NCBI RefSeq assembly: GCF_000011645.1
Contig: NC_006270.3
Coordinates: 3,035,501 to 3,099,500 of the forward strand
Length of the DNA: 64,000 nt
Source of the DNA: Bacillus licheniformis DSM 13 = ATCC 14580
GTDB taxonomy: Bacteria; Bacillota; Bacilli; Bacillales; Bacillaceae
Direction: 5' to 3'
The position numbers and the translations under genes were made by a program. Shown here one piece after another: positions 1-8,306 of the stretch (positions are counted from its first letter, which is position 1; each line of letters begins with the position of its first letter). Below the pieces are notes generated by a model. The model had not been told where the DNA came from. It did not search any database and was given only the letters and a program-made list of their open reading frames with translations.

Positions 1-49
1 AAAAATTGAACTTTAGCGCTGAATATCATATAAGAAAGCCATCAAACAT

Positions 50-82
50 AAAAAGCATCAAACTTGGTTAAGTTCGATGCTC
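50..82 (-). terminator. Terminator after the ytzG pseudouridine synthase
   Basis: A 12-bp stem (54-65 with 70-81, 4-nt loop) is followed on the minus strand by a T run. It lies about 30 nt past the ytzG stop. Confidence 0.8.
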
Positions 83-110
83 CACAAACCCATTTCAGGC
101 ACTCGATGAA

Positions 111-833
111 TCAGAGTGTCTTTTTGTTTTGCAATGCGGCAAGCTCGTGTTCAGAGAGCTCCCTGTATTCCCCTGGCAATAGCTCTTCATCGAGATCGAC
201 ATCCCCCATTTTCAGCCGCTTTAAATAGATGACGTCATGGCCGACCGCCTTCAGCATTCTTTTCACCTGATGAAATTTTCCTTCCGTTATTGTCAAAAGC
301 AGGCGTTCTACGCCGTTTTCGCTTGCCAGAAGCGATGCTTCAGCAGGTTTCGTGACATATCCTTCACCGATATCGACCCCTTTTTCAAGCTGATCAAGTG
401 CCGCTTGATCAATCGGCTTATTGACATGGACTTCATACGTTTTAGGTACGTGTTTTTTCGGAGATAAAAGCTGGTGTGCCAACTGTCCGTCATTCGTCAG
501 AAGCAGCAGTCCCTCAGTATCCTTGTCAAGCCTTCCGACAGGAAACGGCTCAAACCTCAGCAGCTCCGGGTCGAGCAAATCGACAACCGTTTCCTGCCGG
601 CTGTCTTCTGTTGCTGACAGCACTCCTTGCGGCTTGTTCATCATTAAGTAAATAAATTCCCGGTACATGACGGGTGCCCCGTATACCGTGATGTCGTCTG
701 ATTCCGGGTCAACGTGCTTTTTGGCGTCTTTGACTAATTGATCATTGACGCGCACCGCGCCGTTTTTCAGCATTTTTTTGACTTCTTTTCTCGAACCATA
801 GCCGCTGTTTGACAACAGTTTATCCAATCTCAT
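111..833 (-). CDS. ytzG: RsuA/RluB-family pseudouridine synthase
   Basis: This enzyme isomerises a uridine to pseudouridine in ribosomal RNA (RsuA/RluB/RluE/RluF family). The protein has 240 residues. An S4 RNA-binding domain opens it (MRLDKLLSNSGYGSRKEVKK, residues 1-20). The catalytic domain follows, with the family motif VGRLDKDTEGLLLLTNDG near residues 99-116, where the Asp of GRLDKDTEGL is the catalytic residue. The ATG at 833 follows an AGGGGTG ribosome site. It lies 40 nt downstream of ytgP in the same orientation, as in B. subtilis, and may be partly co-transcribed with it. The exact rRNA position modified cannot be read from sequence. Confidence 0.92.
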   Translation of the reverse strand: MRLDKLLSNSGYGSRKEVKKMLKNGAVRVNDQLVKDAKKHVDPESDDITVYGAPVMYREFIYLMMNKPQGVLSATEDSRQETVVDLLDPELLRFEPFPVGRLDKDTEGLLLLTNDGQLAHQLLSPKKHVPKTYEVHVNKPIDQAALDQLEKGVDIGEGYVTKPAEASLLASENGVERLLLTITEGKFHQVKRMLKAVGHDVIYLKRLKMGDVDLDEELLPGEYRELSEHELAALQNKKTL

Positions 834-856
834 GAAGACACCCCTTTTTTTACATA

Positions 857-890
857 AAAAGAAAAGCCCTTTTTAGGAGGCCTTTCTTTT
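857..890 (-). terminator. Possible terminator overlapping the end of ytgP
   Basis: An imperfect 12-13 bp stem (857-869 with 879-890) includes the ytgP stop codon. It is followed on the minus strand by TTTTCTTTTT. It probably attenuates read-through into ytzG. Confidence 0.45.
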
Positions 891-2501
891 GAAAAAGCGA
901 TTCAATCGCTGACCGAAGATTTTTTCGAGCAGTTTCACACGGTAAGCCAAGTACAGATAAACTGACCCGCCCACTGCGGTTGTGATGAAAATGACGACAG
1001 CAGACCTGATCTGCCCGCCTTCGTATGAAATAAAAATACTTAGAAGCGCCTGGACAAGCAGCAAAATGATGCCCATGACCGCCGTCAGGATCAGCATCAG
1101 CAAAAACCGTTTAAACAGTTTGCGATACGAATAGCCGGCATGGCGTTTAATCATGATAAATCCGTATAGGAGTGAAGCTGAATAGCCGAGCGCCGTTGCC
1201 AAAATCGACCCGCTGCCTTGAAGCAGCTTGATGAGCGGAACGTTAAGCGCGATTTTGATCACAATCCCGATCATCAAGCTGACAACCGCAAATTTCTGCT
1301 TGTTCACCCCCTGCAAAATTGCAGCGTTGACGGTGAAGAGCGAGAATAACAGCGCCACAGGCGCGTACCAGAACAAAATATCTCGTCCCATTTCAGGGAG
1401 CAGGCTTTCCGAGCCGTAAAAGAACGTGTAAACCGGCCCCGACAAAAGAGCCATACCGACTGATGCCGGAAGAACGATGAAGAGAATGATCTGCATCGCC
1501 TGATCAATCTGTTTGTTTAAAGCAGGGAAATCTTTGTTGGTAAAGTTTTCAGTCACCGCCGGAATCAATGTCAGCCCGAATGCCGTCGCGAGAGATACCG
1601 GAATCATCACAAGCTTTGGCACGTACAGCGTCACGATCGCCATCAAATCCTGGCTGATGTTTTGATAGCCGGCTGCAATCATCGCTTTATTAAACGTATT
1701 CGTATCAATGTACTGGTAAAGCGGTATCGCCAGCCCGACAAAGACATAAGGGGCGGCATAGCTGAACAGCTCTTTAAACATTTGCCGGTACGTAATATCG
1801 GCTGAAGGAACAAGGTTCGGCTTCAGCGCCAGGAGCGCCCCTTTTCTTTTCTGCCAGGAAAAGTAAAGAGTGAACAGTCCGGCGAACGCTCCGATCAAAG
1901 CCGCAAAAGTCGCATAGCCGACAGCGACGACAAGCCCGCCGTTTAATACTTTGATCACCAAGTAAGTGGCCGTTAATAGAAAGACGATTCTGGCAATTTG
2001 TTCAACTACCTGTGAAACGGCTGTCGGCCCCATCATCTGGTGACCTTGGAAAAAGCCTCTGATCAGCGCCAAGATCGGCACAACCAGTAGCGCGAGACTG
2101 ACCATGCGAATGACATACACGACATGTTCAAGCGTCAGCCCGTTGTTTTCTGTTCCGCCAAGGGCCATCTCTGCAAAAAACGGGGCGGACAAATATAGAA
2201 TGGAGAAAGCAATGATGCCTGTGACGAGCATCATCGACATTCCGGCGCGCAGCATCCTTCTCGTTGTTTCATAATCACCCATCGAGTTATATTTCGAAAC
2301 AAACTTGGACACGGCCGCCGGAAACCCCATGGTCGCAATGCTTAAAAAAATCGTATATTGATTATAACCGTACTGGAACAGGGCACCGCCGGTGGCACCG
2401 ACCATGGCTCCGAACGGAATCAGATAAATCATCCCGAGGATCCTTGAAATATAGGTACCAAGCGTTAATACAAATGTGCCTCTTAACAGTTTGCTTGACA
2501 T
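873..2501 (-). CDS. ytgP: MurJ-type lipid II flippase (MOP superfamily)
   Basis: This polytopic membrane protein flips lipid II across the membrane for peptidoglycan synthesis. In B. subtilis YtgP is the MurJ orthologue and is redundant with Amj. From the ATG at 2501 (MSSKLLRG) it has 542 residues, close to the family's usual 540-550, with about 14 hydrophobic segments. The N-terminal GTFVLTLGTYISRILGM and the segment RGFFQGHQMMGPTAVSQVVE are typical of the polysaccharide biosynthesis/MurJ group. An in-frame ATG at 2516 has a weaker ribosome site; GGTGAT lies 7 nt before 2501. The gene is divergent from ytfP. Confidence 0.88.
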   Translation of the reverse strand: MSSKLLRGTFVLTLGTYISRILGMIYLIPFGAMVGATGGALFQYGYNQYTIFLSIATMGFPAAVSKFVSKYNSMGDYETTRRMLRAGMSMMLVTGIIAFSILYLSAPFFAEMALGGTENNGLTLEHVVYVIRMVSLALLVVPILALIRGFFQGHQMMGPTAVSQVVEQIARIVFLLTATYLVIKVLNGGLVVAVGYATFAALIGAFAGLFTLYFSWQKRKGALLALKPNLVPSADITYRQMFKELFSYAAPYVFVGLAIPLYQYIDTNTFNKAMIAAGYQNISQDLMAIVTLYVPKLVMIPVSLATAFGLTLIPAVTENFTNKDFPALNKQIDQAMQIILFIVLPASVGMALLSGPVYTFFYGSESLLPEMGRDILFWYAPVALLFSLFTVNAAILQGVNKQKFAVVSLMIGIVIKIALNVPLIKLLQGSGSILATALGYSASLLYGFIMIKRHAGYSYRKLFKRFLLMLILTAVMGIILLLVQALLSIFISYEGGQIRSAVVIFITTAVGGSVYLYLAYRVKLLEKIFGQRLNRFFKRKAS

Positions 2502-2615
2502 GTTCCCAATCACCATTTTTCTTCAATAGATTCAACTTTTCTATTTTAACATACAGGCGCTCCACTCAGGTAATAATAACATGGCTAAATTTTAACATGG
2601 CTTTGTTTTATCGTT

Positions 2616-2644
2616 TTTTCATCATGCCGTTCTTTCGTTATAAT
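2616..2644 (+). promoter_or_regulatory. Probable SigA promoter for ytfP
   Basis: A perfect -10 TATAAT at 2639-2644 is preceded, 17 nt upstream, by a poor -35 (TTTTCA, 2616-2621). It sits about 90 nt before the ytfP start in the divergent ytgP/ytfP gap. Confidence 0.45.
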
Positions 2645-2735
2645 AAGAAGATGGAGCGCGGTTGTTGTCTGATGCAATCTGCCCCGCCTGCACAGAATGC
2701 AGGCTTTACAAGACAGGAAAGTTGAGGATATTGGT

Positions 2736-4010
2736 ATGAAGTATTTTGATGTCATCGTCATCGGCGGAGGCCCCTCAGGATTGATGGCCGCAATCGCGGC
2801 CGGTGAACAGGGGGCGGACGTTCTCTTAATCGACAAAGGAAACAAACTCGGACGCAAGCTGGCCATTTCTGGAGGCGGACGGTGCAATGTGACGAACCGC
2901 TTGCCGGTTGATGAGATCATCCGGCATATTCCCGGAAACGGACGCTTTTTGTACAGCGCTTTTTCTGAATTTAACAATGAGGACATCATCAAGTTTTTTG
3001 AGCGTCTGGGCGTCAAGCTGAAAGAGGAAGATCACGGAAGAATGTTTCCTGTCTCCGACAAGGCGCAAAGCGTAGTGGATGCACTTTTAACAAGGCTCGA
3101 ACAGCTTCATGTAAGCGTACGTACAAACGAAAAAGTGAAAACTGTCCTATACAATGAAGAAAAAGCGTGCGGGATCGTGACGGGCAGCGGTGAAGAAATT
3201 GCAGCGGGATCTGTCGTTATTGCTGTCGGCGGGAAAAGCGTCCCCCATACGGGATCGACCGGAGACGGCTATGAATGGGCGGAAAAAGCCGGCCATACGA
3301 TTACGGAACTGTTTCCTACAGAGGTTCCGGTTACGTCTGACGAGCCATTTATCAATCAGAAAACATTGCAGGGCCTATCACTGAGAAACGTCGCCCTCAG
3401 CGTATTGAACAAAAAAGGAAAGCCGGTCATCACCCACCAAATGGATATGATTTTTACCCATTTTGGACTGTCCGGACCCGCAGTCCTCAGATGCAGCCAA
3501 TTTGTCGTCAAAGAGTTGAAAAAGCAGGAAAAAGTCAGGCTGAAAATCGACTTGTTCCCTGATATTCATGAGGAACAGCTTTTTCAACGCATGCATAAAG
3601 AATTGAAGGACGCTCCGAAGAAATCACTCAAAAACGTGCTGAAGCCTTGGATGCAGGAAAGGTATCTGCTGTTTCTTTTCGAGCGCAACAAGATTGATCC
3701 TTCTGAAACCTTCTCTTCCCTTTCCAAAGACCGTTTCAGAGCTTTCGTCAAAGACTGTAAAGAGTTTACTGTCAACGTGAACGGCACCCTTTCGCTTGAC
3801 AAAGCCTTTGTGACCGGCGGAGGGGTTTCCGTAAAAGAAATCGATCCTAAAAAAATGGCGTCCAAAAAAAAGGAAGGGCTTTATTTCTGCGGGGAAATCC
3901 TCGATATTCACGGCTATACGGGTGGGTATAATATCACATCCGCGCTTGTCACAGGCAGACTTGCAGGCTTGAATGCAGGCGAATTTTCGCTTTGCCGGAG
4001 AAAAAAATAA
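2736..4010 (+). CDS. ytfP: HI0933/YtfP-family FAD-dependent oxidoreductase
   Basis: This is a flavoprotein of the BaiN/HI0933-like family; no physiological substrate is established to my knowledge. The start at 2736 gives MKYFDVIVIGGGPSG with the FAD-binding GxGxxG at residues 10-15, 424 residues in all, preceded by a GAGG ribosome site. An upstream in-frame start at 2697 would put 13 residues before this conserved beginning, so it is rejected. The GGGRCNVTN segment (about 45-53) and the C-terminal GLYFCGEILDIHGYTGGYN are hallmarks of the family. It is monocistronic, followed by its own terminator and then opuD. Confidence 0.9.
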   Translation: MKYFDVIVIGGGPSGLMAAIAAGEQGADVLLIDKGNKLGRKLAISGGGRCNVTNRLPVDEIIRHIPGNGRFLYSAFSEFNNEDIIKFFERLGVKLKEEDHGRMFPVSDKAQSVVDALLTRLEQLHVSVRTNEKVKTVLYNEEKACGIVTGSGEEIAAGSVVIAVGGKSVPHTGSTGDGYEWAEKAGHTITELFPTEVPVTSDEPFINQKTLQGLSLRNVALSVLNKKGKPVITHQMDMIFTHFGLSGPAVLRCSQFVVKELKKQEKVRLKIDLFPDIHEEQLFQRMHKELKDAPKKSLKNVLKPWMQERYLLFLFERNKIDPSETFSSLSKDRFRAFVKDCKEFTVNVNGTLSLDKAFVTGGGVSVKEIDPKKMASKKKEGLYFCGEILDIHGYTGGYNITSALVTGRLAGLNAGEFSLCRRKK

Positions 4011-4046
4011 AATTGCTCCAAACCCTTGACAAATGTGGAATGGCAG

Positions 4047-4081
4047 AGTTTCAGCCCAGTGCTGAGACTTGTGCCTTTTTT
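4047..4081 (+). terminator. Terminator after ytfP
   Basis: A 9-bp stem with one G-T pair (4047-4055 with 4061-4069, 5-nt loop) is followed by T6 at 4076-4081. Confidence 0.6.
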
Positions 4082-4104
4082 GAAAAGTATGTTACGGTTA
4101 AAGA

Positions 4105-4131
4105 GTTTTGTTTCACCTGATTGTGGGGTAA
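4105..4131 (+). promoter_or_regulatory. Possible SigB-type promoter upstream of opuD
   Basis: GTTTTG (4105-4110) and GGGTAA (4126-4131) are 15 nt apart, resembling the general-stress SigB pattern GTTT-N12-15-GGGTA. Osmotic and stress induction of opuD would fit. This is inference from motif match only. Confidence 0.35.
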
Positions 4132-4243
4132 TAGGGGAAGCTAGGTCAAACTTCCTGAGAGAGAATGATTTTTATATGTGCAACTCATACTAAACATAAT
4201 GATGGGAGTAAGGACGAAAAATGATTAGAGGGTGAGGATGATT

Positions 4244-5776
4244 TTGAAAAATATTTCAAGCGTTTTTTGGATTGTGATTGTTATCACAGCAGCAGCTGTA
4301 TTATGGGGAATCGTTGCTCCGGATAACCTTCAGGCGTTAACGACTTCGATTCAAGGTTATGTTACAAACACACTCGGATGGTATTACTTATTGGTGGTTT
4401 CTCTGTTTGTCGCATTCAGCATCTTTTTGATCTTCAGTCCGATTGGAAAGATCAGATTAGGGAAACCTGAAGAAAAACCTGAATTCTCTCGATTATCTTG
4501 GTTTGCCATGCTTTTTAGCGCAGGTATGGGCATTGGTCTCGTATTTTATGGCGCGGCTGAACCGATCAGCCATTATGCCATTAGCTCTCCATCAGGTGAA
4601 ACAGAAACAGCCCAGGCCTTCAGAGATTCTCTGAGGTATACATTTTTCCACTGGGGATTGCATGCTTGGGCGATCTATGCGATCGTTGCCCTTTGCATCG
4701 CATACTTTCAATTCAGAAAAGACGCGCCTGGCTTGATCAGCGCGACGCTGTTTCCGGTCTTCGGCGACAGAGTCAACGGACCGCTTGGAAAAGGGATTGA
4801 CTGCATCGCTGTATTTGCAACCGTCGTCGGTGTAGCGACTAGTCTCGGAATCGGCGCCACGCAGATCAACGGCGGACTCCATTATCTATTCGGAGTGCCG
4901 AACAGCTTCCAGGTGCAGCTGGCGATCATTGCAGTCATCACCGTTCTGTTTTTAATTTCCGCTTGGAGCGGAATCGGAAAAGGCATCAAGTATTTGAGCA
5001 ATACGAACATGGTGCTGGCCGGCGTCCTGATGATCTTTATGCTGTTTGTCGGACCGACGGTGTTAATTATGAACTCGTTTACGGACACGATCGGAACGTA
5101 TATCTCCAATGTGGTGCAAATGAGCTTCCGCCTTGCGCCTAATGATCCGGACAGCCGTGAATGGATCAATTCATGGACGATTTTCTACTGGGCTTGGTGG
5201 ATCTCCTGGTCGCCGTTTGTCGGTATTTTCATCGCCCGCGTATCAAGGGGGCGCACAATCAGGGAATTTTTGATTGCCGTCTTGTTTGCGCCTACTGTGC
5301 TGGCGTTTCTATGGTTTTCAATTTTCGGGGTTTCAGCGATGGATCTTCAGCAAAAAGGGATTTTCAACGTTGCAAAACTGTCTACAGACACGATGCTGTT
5401 TGGAATGTTTGACCACTACCCGCTGGCTATGATTACATCTATCGTTGCCTTGTTGCTCATTGCCGTATTCTTTATCACTTCTGCAGACTCGGCAACATTT
5501 GTTCTCGGAATGCAAACGACTTACGGTTCACTGAATCCTGAGAATTCGGTCAAGATATCATGGGGCATCATCCAGTCAGCAATGGCTGGGGCGCTCCTGT
5601 ATTCAGGCGGACTATCGGCGCTGCAAAACACCGCCATCCTGGCCGCACTGCCGTTCTCAGTCGTCGTGATTCTCATGATTGTATCGTTATATAAATCTCT
5701 GTCACAAGAACGAAAAGAGATTAAACAAGCCGAGAAATTCCAGAAGCCAAGAAGCCCGAGGGTGAAAAAAGCGTAA
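4244..5776 (+). CDS. opuD: Glycine betaine transporter OpuD (BCCT family)
   Basis: A sodium-coupled carrier of the betaine-choline-carnitine family that takes up glycine betaine for osmoprotection. The protein has 510 residues and 12 predicted membrane segments. The glycine-rich GMGIGLVFYGAAEP is near residues 94-107, and the BCCT signature from WAWWISWSPFVG to RGRTIREF is near 316-342. In-frame GTG (4232), ATG (4238) and TTG (4244) are all possible starts. The TTG is chosen because GGTGAGG at 4231-4237 is correctly spaced only for it, and because B. subtilis OpuD begins at the matching residue. A strong hairpin terminator follows. Confidence 0.93.
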   Translation: MKNISSVFWIVIVITAAAVLWGIVAPDNLQALTTSIQGYVTNTLGWYYLLVVSLFVAFSIFLIFSPIGKIRLGKPEEKPEFSRLSWFAMLFSAGMGIGLVFYGAAEPISHYAISSPSGETETAQAFRDSLRYTFFHWGLHAWAIYAIVALCIAYFQFRKDAPGLISATLFPVFGDRVNGPLGKGIDCIAVFATVVGVATSLGIGATQINGGLHYLFGVPNSFQVQLAIIAVITVLFLISAWSGIGKGIKYLSNTNMVLAGVLMIFMLFVGPTVLIMNSFTDTIGTYISNVVQMSFRLAPNDPDSREWINSWTIFYWAWWISWSPFVGIFIARVSRGRTIREFLIAVLFAPTVLAFLWFSIFGVSAMDLQQKGIFNVAKLSTDTMLFGMFDHYPLAMITSIVALLLIAVFFITSADSATFVLGMQTTYGSLNPENSVKISWGIIQSAMAGALLYSGGLSALQNTAILAALPFSVVVILMIVSLYKSLSQERKEIKQAEKFQKPRSPRVKKA

Positions 5777-5781
5777 ATGAA

Positions 5782-5813
5782 AACAGCTCTTCTCTCTGAA
5801 GAGCTGTTTTTTT
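5782..5813 (+). terminator. Terminator after opuD
   Basis: An 11-bp perfect stem (5782-5792 with 5798-5808) is followed by a T7 run. It separates opuD from the convergent yteV and may work in both directions. Confidence 0.88.
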
Positions 5814-5994
5814 ATGTCCTGTATAAGATTAACGCTGAAAAACAGTAAAGCTGTTCGCCTTGAGGATCGCATGCGGCTGATACGTCATATTTTATATCGA
5901 CCAGCTGGTCTTCCGACAGCTTTTTTAAGAATTCATTGATTTCATGCTGCAAATCTTTTTCGTGTTCTTCATCAAATACGGCCACCTTCAGCAT
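5812..5994 (-). CDS. yteV: Sporulation protein Cse60 (YteV)
   Basis: A 60-residue soluble protein, MLKVAVFDEEHEKDL at its start, matching B. subtilis YteV/Cse60. That protein is a small sporulation product of SigE-dependent mother-cell expression with no known molecular function. The ATG at 5994 follows GGAGAGAG. A longer reading from 6030 would add 12 arginine-rich residues with no ribosome site. It is convergent with opuD and shares the terminator region. Confidence 0.85.
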   Translation of the reverse strand: MLKVAVFDEEHEKDLQHEINEFLKKLSEDQLVDIKYDVSAACDPQGEQLYCFSALILYRT

Positions 5995-6018
5995 ACGCTC
6001 TCTCCTTTCTATAATGAA

Positions 6019-6046
6019 AGGTATTCGCACACAGCCGAAGTTATGC
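6019..6046 (-). promoter_or_regulatory. yteV: Possible SigE promoter of yteV/cse60
   Basis: On the minus strand GCATAAC (6040-6046) and GAATACCT (6019-6026) are 13 nt apart. They resemble the SigE -35 (KMATATT) and -10 (CATACAMT) elements and sit just before the ribosome site. Confidence 0.35.
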
Positions 6047-6127
6047 TTAAAATCCTTAGCAAAAGAGCCTTCAACATTGGCAGCAGACGCTCCGAACGTT
6101 ACCTGGCATTTGGTGCTCCATTTTAAA

Positions 6128-6161
6128 TAAAAAAACTTCTTACCTGTACAGATAAGAAGTC
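6128..6161 (-). terminator. Terminator after the rhodanese gene
   Basis: An 8-bp stem (6135-6142 with 6153-6160) is followed on the minus strand by T7. Confidence 0.75.
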
Positions 6162-6169
6162 AAATCCGC

Positions 6170-6487
6170 TTATTTTGTTTTCGGCTTCGTGTTTCCGGTC
6201 CATTCGAGCATGCCGCCGACCATGTTGGTGACATCAAAGCCTTTATCCTGCAAATAGAGGCAGACATTTTCGCTTCGTTTGCCTGATCGGCACACAAAAA
6301 TATAAGGCTGATCTTTTTGAAAGACGTCGAGTTTTTCAGGGATATCCCCCATTTTAATGTGGACGGCTTCAGGGATCATTCCTTCAGCCACCTCTTCATC
6401 TTCTCTGACGTCGATAATGTTCAGCGTTTCTCCTTTTGCAAGCCTGTCTTTCAGTTCATCAGGCGAAATCTCTTTTATCGTCATCAT
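6170..6487 (-). CDS. ytwF: Single-domain rhodanese-like sulfurtransferase
   Basis: A cytoplasmic single-domain rhodanese of 105 residues. It has the active-site loop VCRSGKRSENV (catalytic Cys, six-residue loop typical of sulfurtransferases rather than Cdc25-like phosphatases) and the structural motif NIIDVREDEEVAEGMIPEA. Two adjacent ATGs (6487, 6484) lie after GAAGGGAG; the TTG at 6502 overlaps that ribosome site and is unlikely. I recall a very similar B. subtilis protein called YtwF but am not certain of the name. It would carry persulfide sulfur for thiolation reactions; the partner is unknown. It sits just downstream of the Phr peptide gene in the same orientation. Confidence 0.85.
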   Translation of the reverse strand: MMTIKEISPDELKDRLAKGETLNIIDVREDEEVAEGMIPEAVHIKMGDIPEKLDVFQKDQPYIFVCRSGKRSENVCLYLQDKGFDVTNMVGGMLEWTGNTKPKTK

Positions 6488-6566
6488 TACTGCTCCCTTC
6501 AATTGCCTTTAGGTGAGACTATTATAGCAAAAGTCGGGAGGCCATTTCTATTTCGGCATGTTTTCT

Positions 6567-6701
6567 CTATCGTCCGCTGTCAGGAAACACCGACTTTCCC
6601 AATGGCTGAAACGATCCGTCCTGTGCTGCAGAATCAGCTGTGAAGCTTCCCCCCATCAGGCAAACAAGCATGACGGCGAAAAAACAAATGTTTTTTTTCA
6701 T
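6567..6701 (-). CDS. Phr-type signalling pro-peptide
   Basis: A 44-codon gene beginning MKKNICFFAVMLVCLMGG. It has a lysine-rich start, a hydrophobic core and a possible signal-peptidase site after ADSAA, then a short polar tail ending DSGR. Its ATG overlaps the rap stop by 4 nt (ATGA) with GAAGGAGGGG as ribosome site, the classic rap-phr arrangement. Phr peptides are exported, trimmed to 5-6 residues, re-imported by Opp and inhibit the cognate Rap. The tail has no obvious XRXXX pentapeptide; GKSVF is the closest to known forms. The mature peptide is therefore uncertain. Confidence 0.8.
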   Translation of the reverse strand: MKKNICFFAVMLVCLMGGSFTADSAAQDGSFQPLGKSVFPDSGR

Positions 6702-7815
6702 ATAATCCCCTCCTTCATTTTATATATTTGATTTTTCGCATGCTGCGATTTTTCCAGGTAAAGCGCGCTTTTTTCATGGTCGCCTGACTTCATGTAATAG
6801 TCGGCAATATCTTTTGTCAGTTCAGCAACATGCGGCCATAGCCGTTTATCACTCATATATTCAAGCGAAAATTCAATATCGAGCGGATGGCCAGCGTCAT
6901 ACAGGGCGAAAATCAGCCTGAACTTCGCTGCGTATTCATCCTCTCCTAATTCGGCCGATCTGGTAAATCCCTCTTTGCAGAGACGTCTCGCTTCTTCGGG
7001 AGAACCGTTTTTGTACATGAGGTGAGACAGCTCGAAAAGGGTGTTAATGCCAAAAACCGATTGCTCATGGACACCGATTGAAAGGGCTTTTCTAAAGTGC
7101 TCCTCCGCCAAAAGCGGCATGCCGCATTTGGCATAGTTCAGTCCCATATTATGATAGATCAGCCCGATGATTCGCCGGTTTTGAAGGGCAACGGCCTGAT
7201 CAAGCGCCCGCCCGTAGTGCTCCTCAGCTTGTTTGATGCGGAACAATTCAAACTGCACCGATCCGAGTATCATTTCGCATCCGATCGTTTTGTCTATGTA
7301 TTCTTTATGCTTGCTGAAAAGTGAGAGCGCTTTTTCGGAGTAGTTCAACGATCTGAAATGATCGTCTATTTGGTAGTAGGCGGTCGCGATTTTATAATAA
7401 AATTCCGCTTTTTCAATTTCATCGGTCAGTTTATGCAGCTTCGCTTCCGCTTTCTTGTAACAGCTGATCGCCTCAAAATAGTTTTTCTCATAAAACTCAT
7501 ACATGCCTGAAAAAAAGAAAAAATAGTACTGAATGATGTCATCCGCGCTCTTAACCGTTTCCTTCTGCCTTTTAATTTTCCGGAAAAGCTCGGCTGATTC
7601 TGAAACTGCTCCATCATCAATTTGCAGCGATAGTCCAACAGCTGAAAACAAAGCTCCAGATCTCCGCTTTTCTCCATTTTAGAAAGCAGGTTTTGGATCT
7701 CGTACCTCAAAGATACAGCCTGGAGCGCTTCATGGCGCTTGATCATGGTGTACCACTGATTCAGGAGCCAGGCCGCTTTTTCGTATGCCGCTTTCGCTTC
7801 CACTTCTTCATTCAT
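6698..7815 (-). pseudogene. Rap-family response-regulator aspartate phosphatase, frameshifted
   Basis: Rap proteins have an N-terminal three-helix bundle and a TPR domain. They dephosphorylate Spo0F or block ComA. Here the reading starts at 7815 (MNEEVEAKAAYEKAAWLLNQ), runs through CFQLLDYRCKLMME, then loses homology. The family sequence resumes in another frame (SESAELFRKIKRQKE, then YYFFFFSGMYEFYEKNYFEA) to a TGA at 6698. The 1118-nt span is one base short of 373 codons, matching a single-base deletion near 7600-7621. Full length would be about 372 residues, normal for Rap. It could be a true inactivating mutation, phase variation or a sequencing error. Confidence 0.85.
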
Positions 7816-7850
7816 CCTTTCTCCTTTTTAAAAGCATAAATATTACCTTT

Positions 7851-7879
7851 ATTTTACATAAGATGATTGTTATTGGCAA
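7851..7879 (-). promoter_or_regulatory. SigA promoter of the rap-phr pair
   Basis: TTGCCA (7874-7879), a 17-nt spacer and TAAAAT (7851-7856) on the minus strand, about 35 nt before the rap start. Confidence 0.65.
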
Positions 7880-7910
7880 TTATTTTTATGAATAAGTGCA
7901 GGGAATGGCA

Positions 7911-8270
7911 TCAGCTCCAATATTTGAGCTGACTTTCGAGGTTTTTGGCTGAAACAAGGCCTTTTTGGAATTGGTTCGGACAGGTGAGGTTGTATTTTTT
8001 AATTTTTTGGTTGATGGCATCAATCAGCGTTTCGCGCTGATTCGATTTGATCGCTTTTTCAATCTCTTGTTTAATTTCCTTTTGCAGCTTCAGCCATTCC
8101 GGCAGATATCGGGCGTTTTTAAGGGTTGACGAAAGCGCATCCCCCTCGAGCATCTCTTTGCTGAGCGGTTTTCCATAACCGGGGAGGGACTTGAAATCGT
8201 CTTTCTTTTCGCTCTCCTTCACGGCTTCATCAATCCAGTAAAGATATCGTTTTTCAAATTCTTCACCCAT
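7911..8270 (-). CDS. DUF1992 (DnaJ-homologue-type) small protein
   Basis: A 119-residue soluble, charged protein. It carries the DUF1992 signature near the start (YLYWIDEAVKESEKKDDFKS followed by LPGYGKPL) and a helical Lys/Glu-rich middle (LKLQKEIKQEIEKAIKSNQRE). DUF1992 proteins are sometimes annotated as DnaJ-related; their role is unknown. It has a GGAGC ribosome site before the ATG at 8270. It lies 36 nt downstream of yteU and could be read through from the pectin operon, but nothing in it suggests a role there. Confidence 0.7.
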   Translation of the reverse strand: MGEEFEKRYLYWIDEAVKESEKKDDFKSLPGYGKPLSKEMLEGDALSSTLKNARYLPEWLKLQKEIKQEIEKAIKSNQRETLIDAINQKIKKYNLTCPNQFQKGLVSAKNLESQLKYWS

Positions 8271-8306
8271 ATGGGCCAGCTCCTTTCACACACCTAAAAC
8301 AAAGGA

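Noticed and set aside
2264..2725. 153-codon plus-strand ORF across the ytgP start and divergent promoter
   Set aside because: It overlaps the conserved ytgP N-terminus and the ytfP promoter, has no ribosome site and no recognisable protein pattern.
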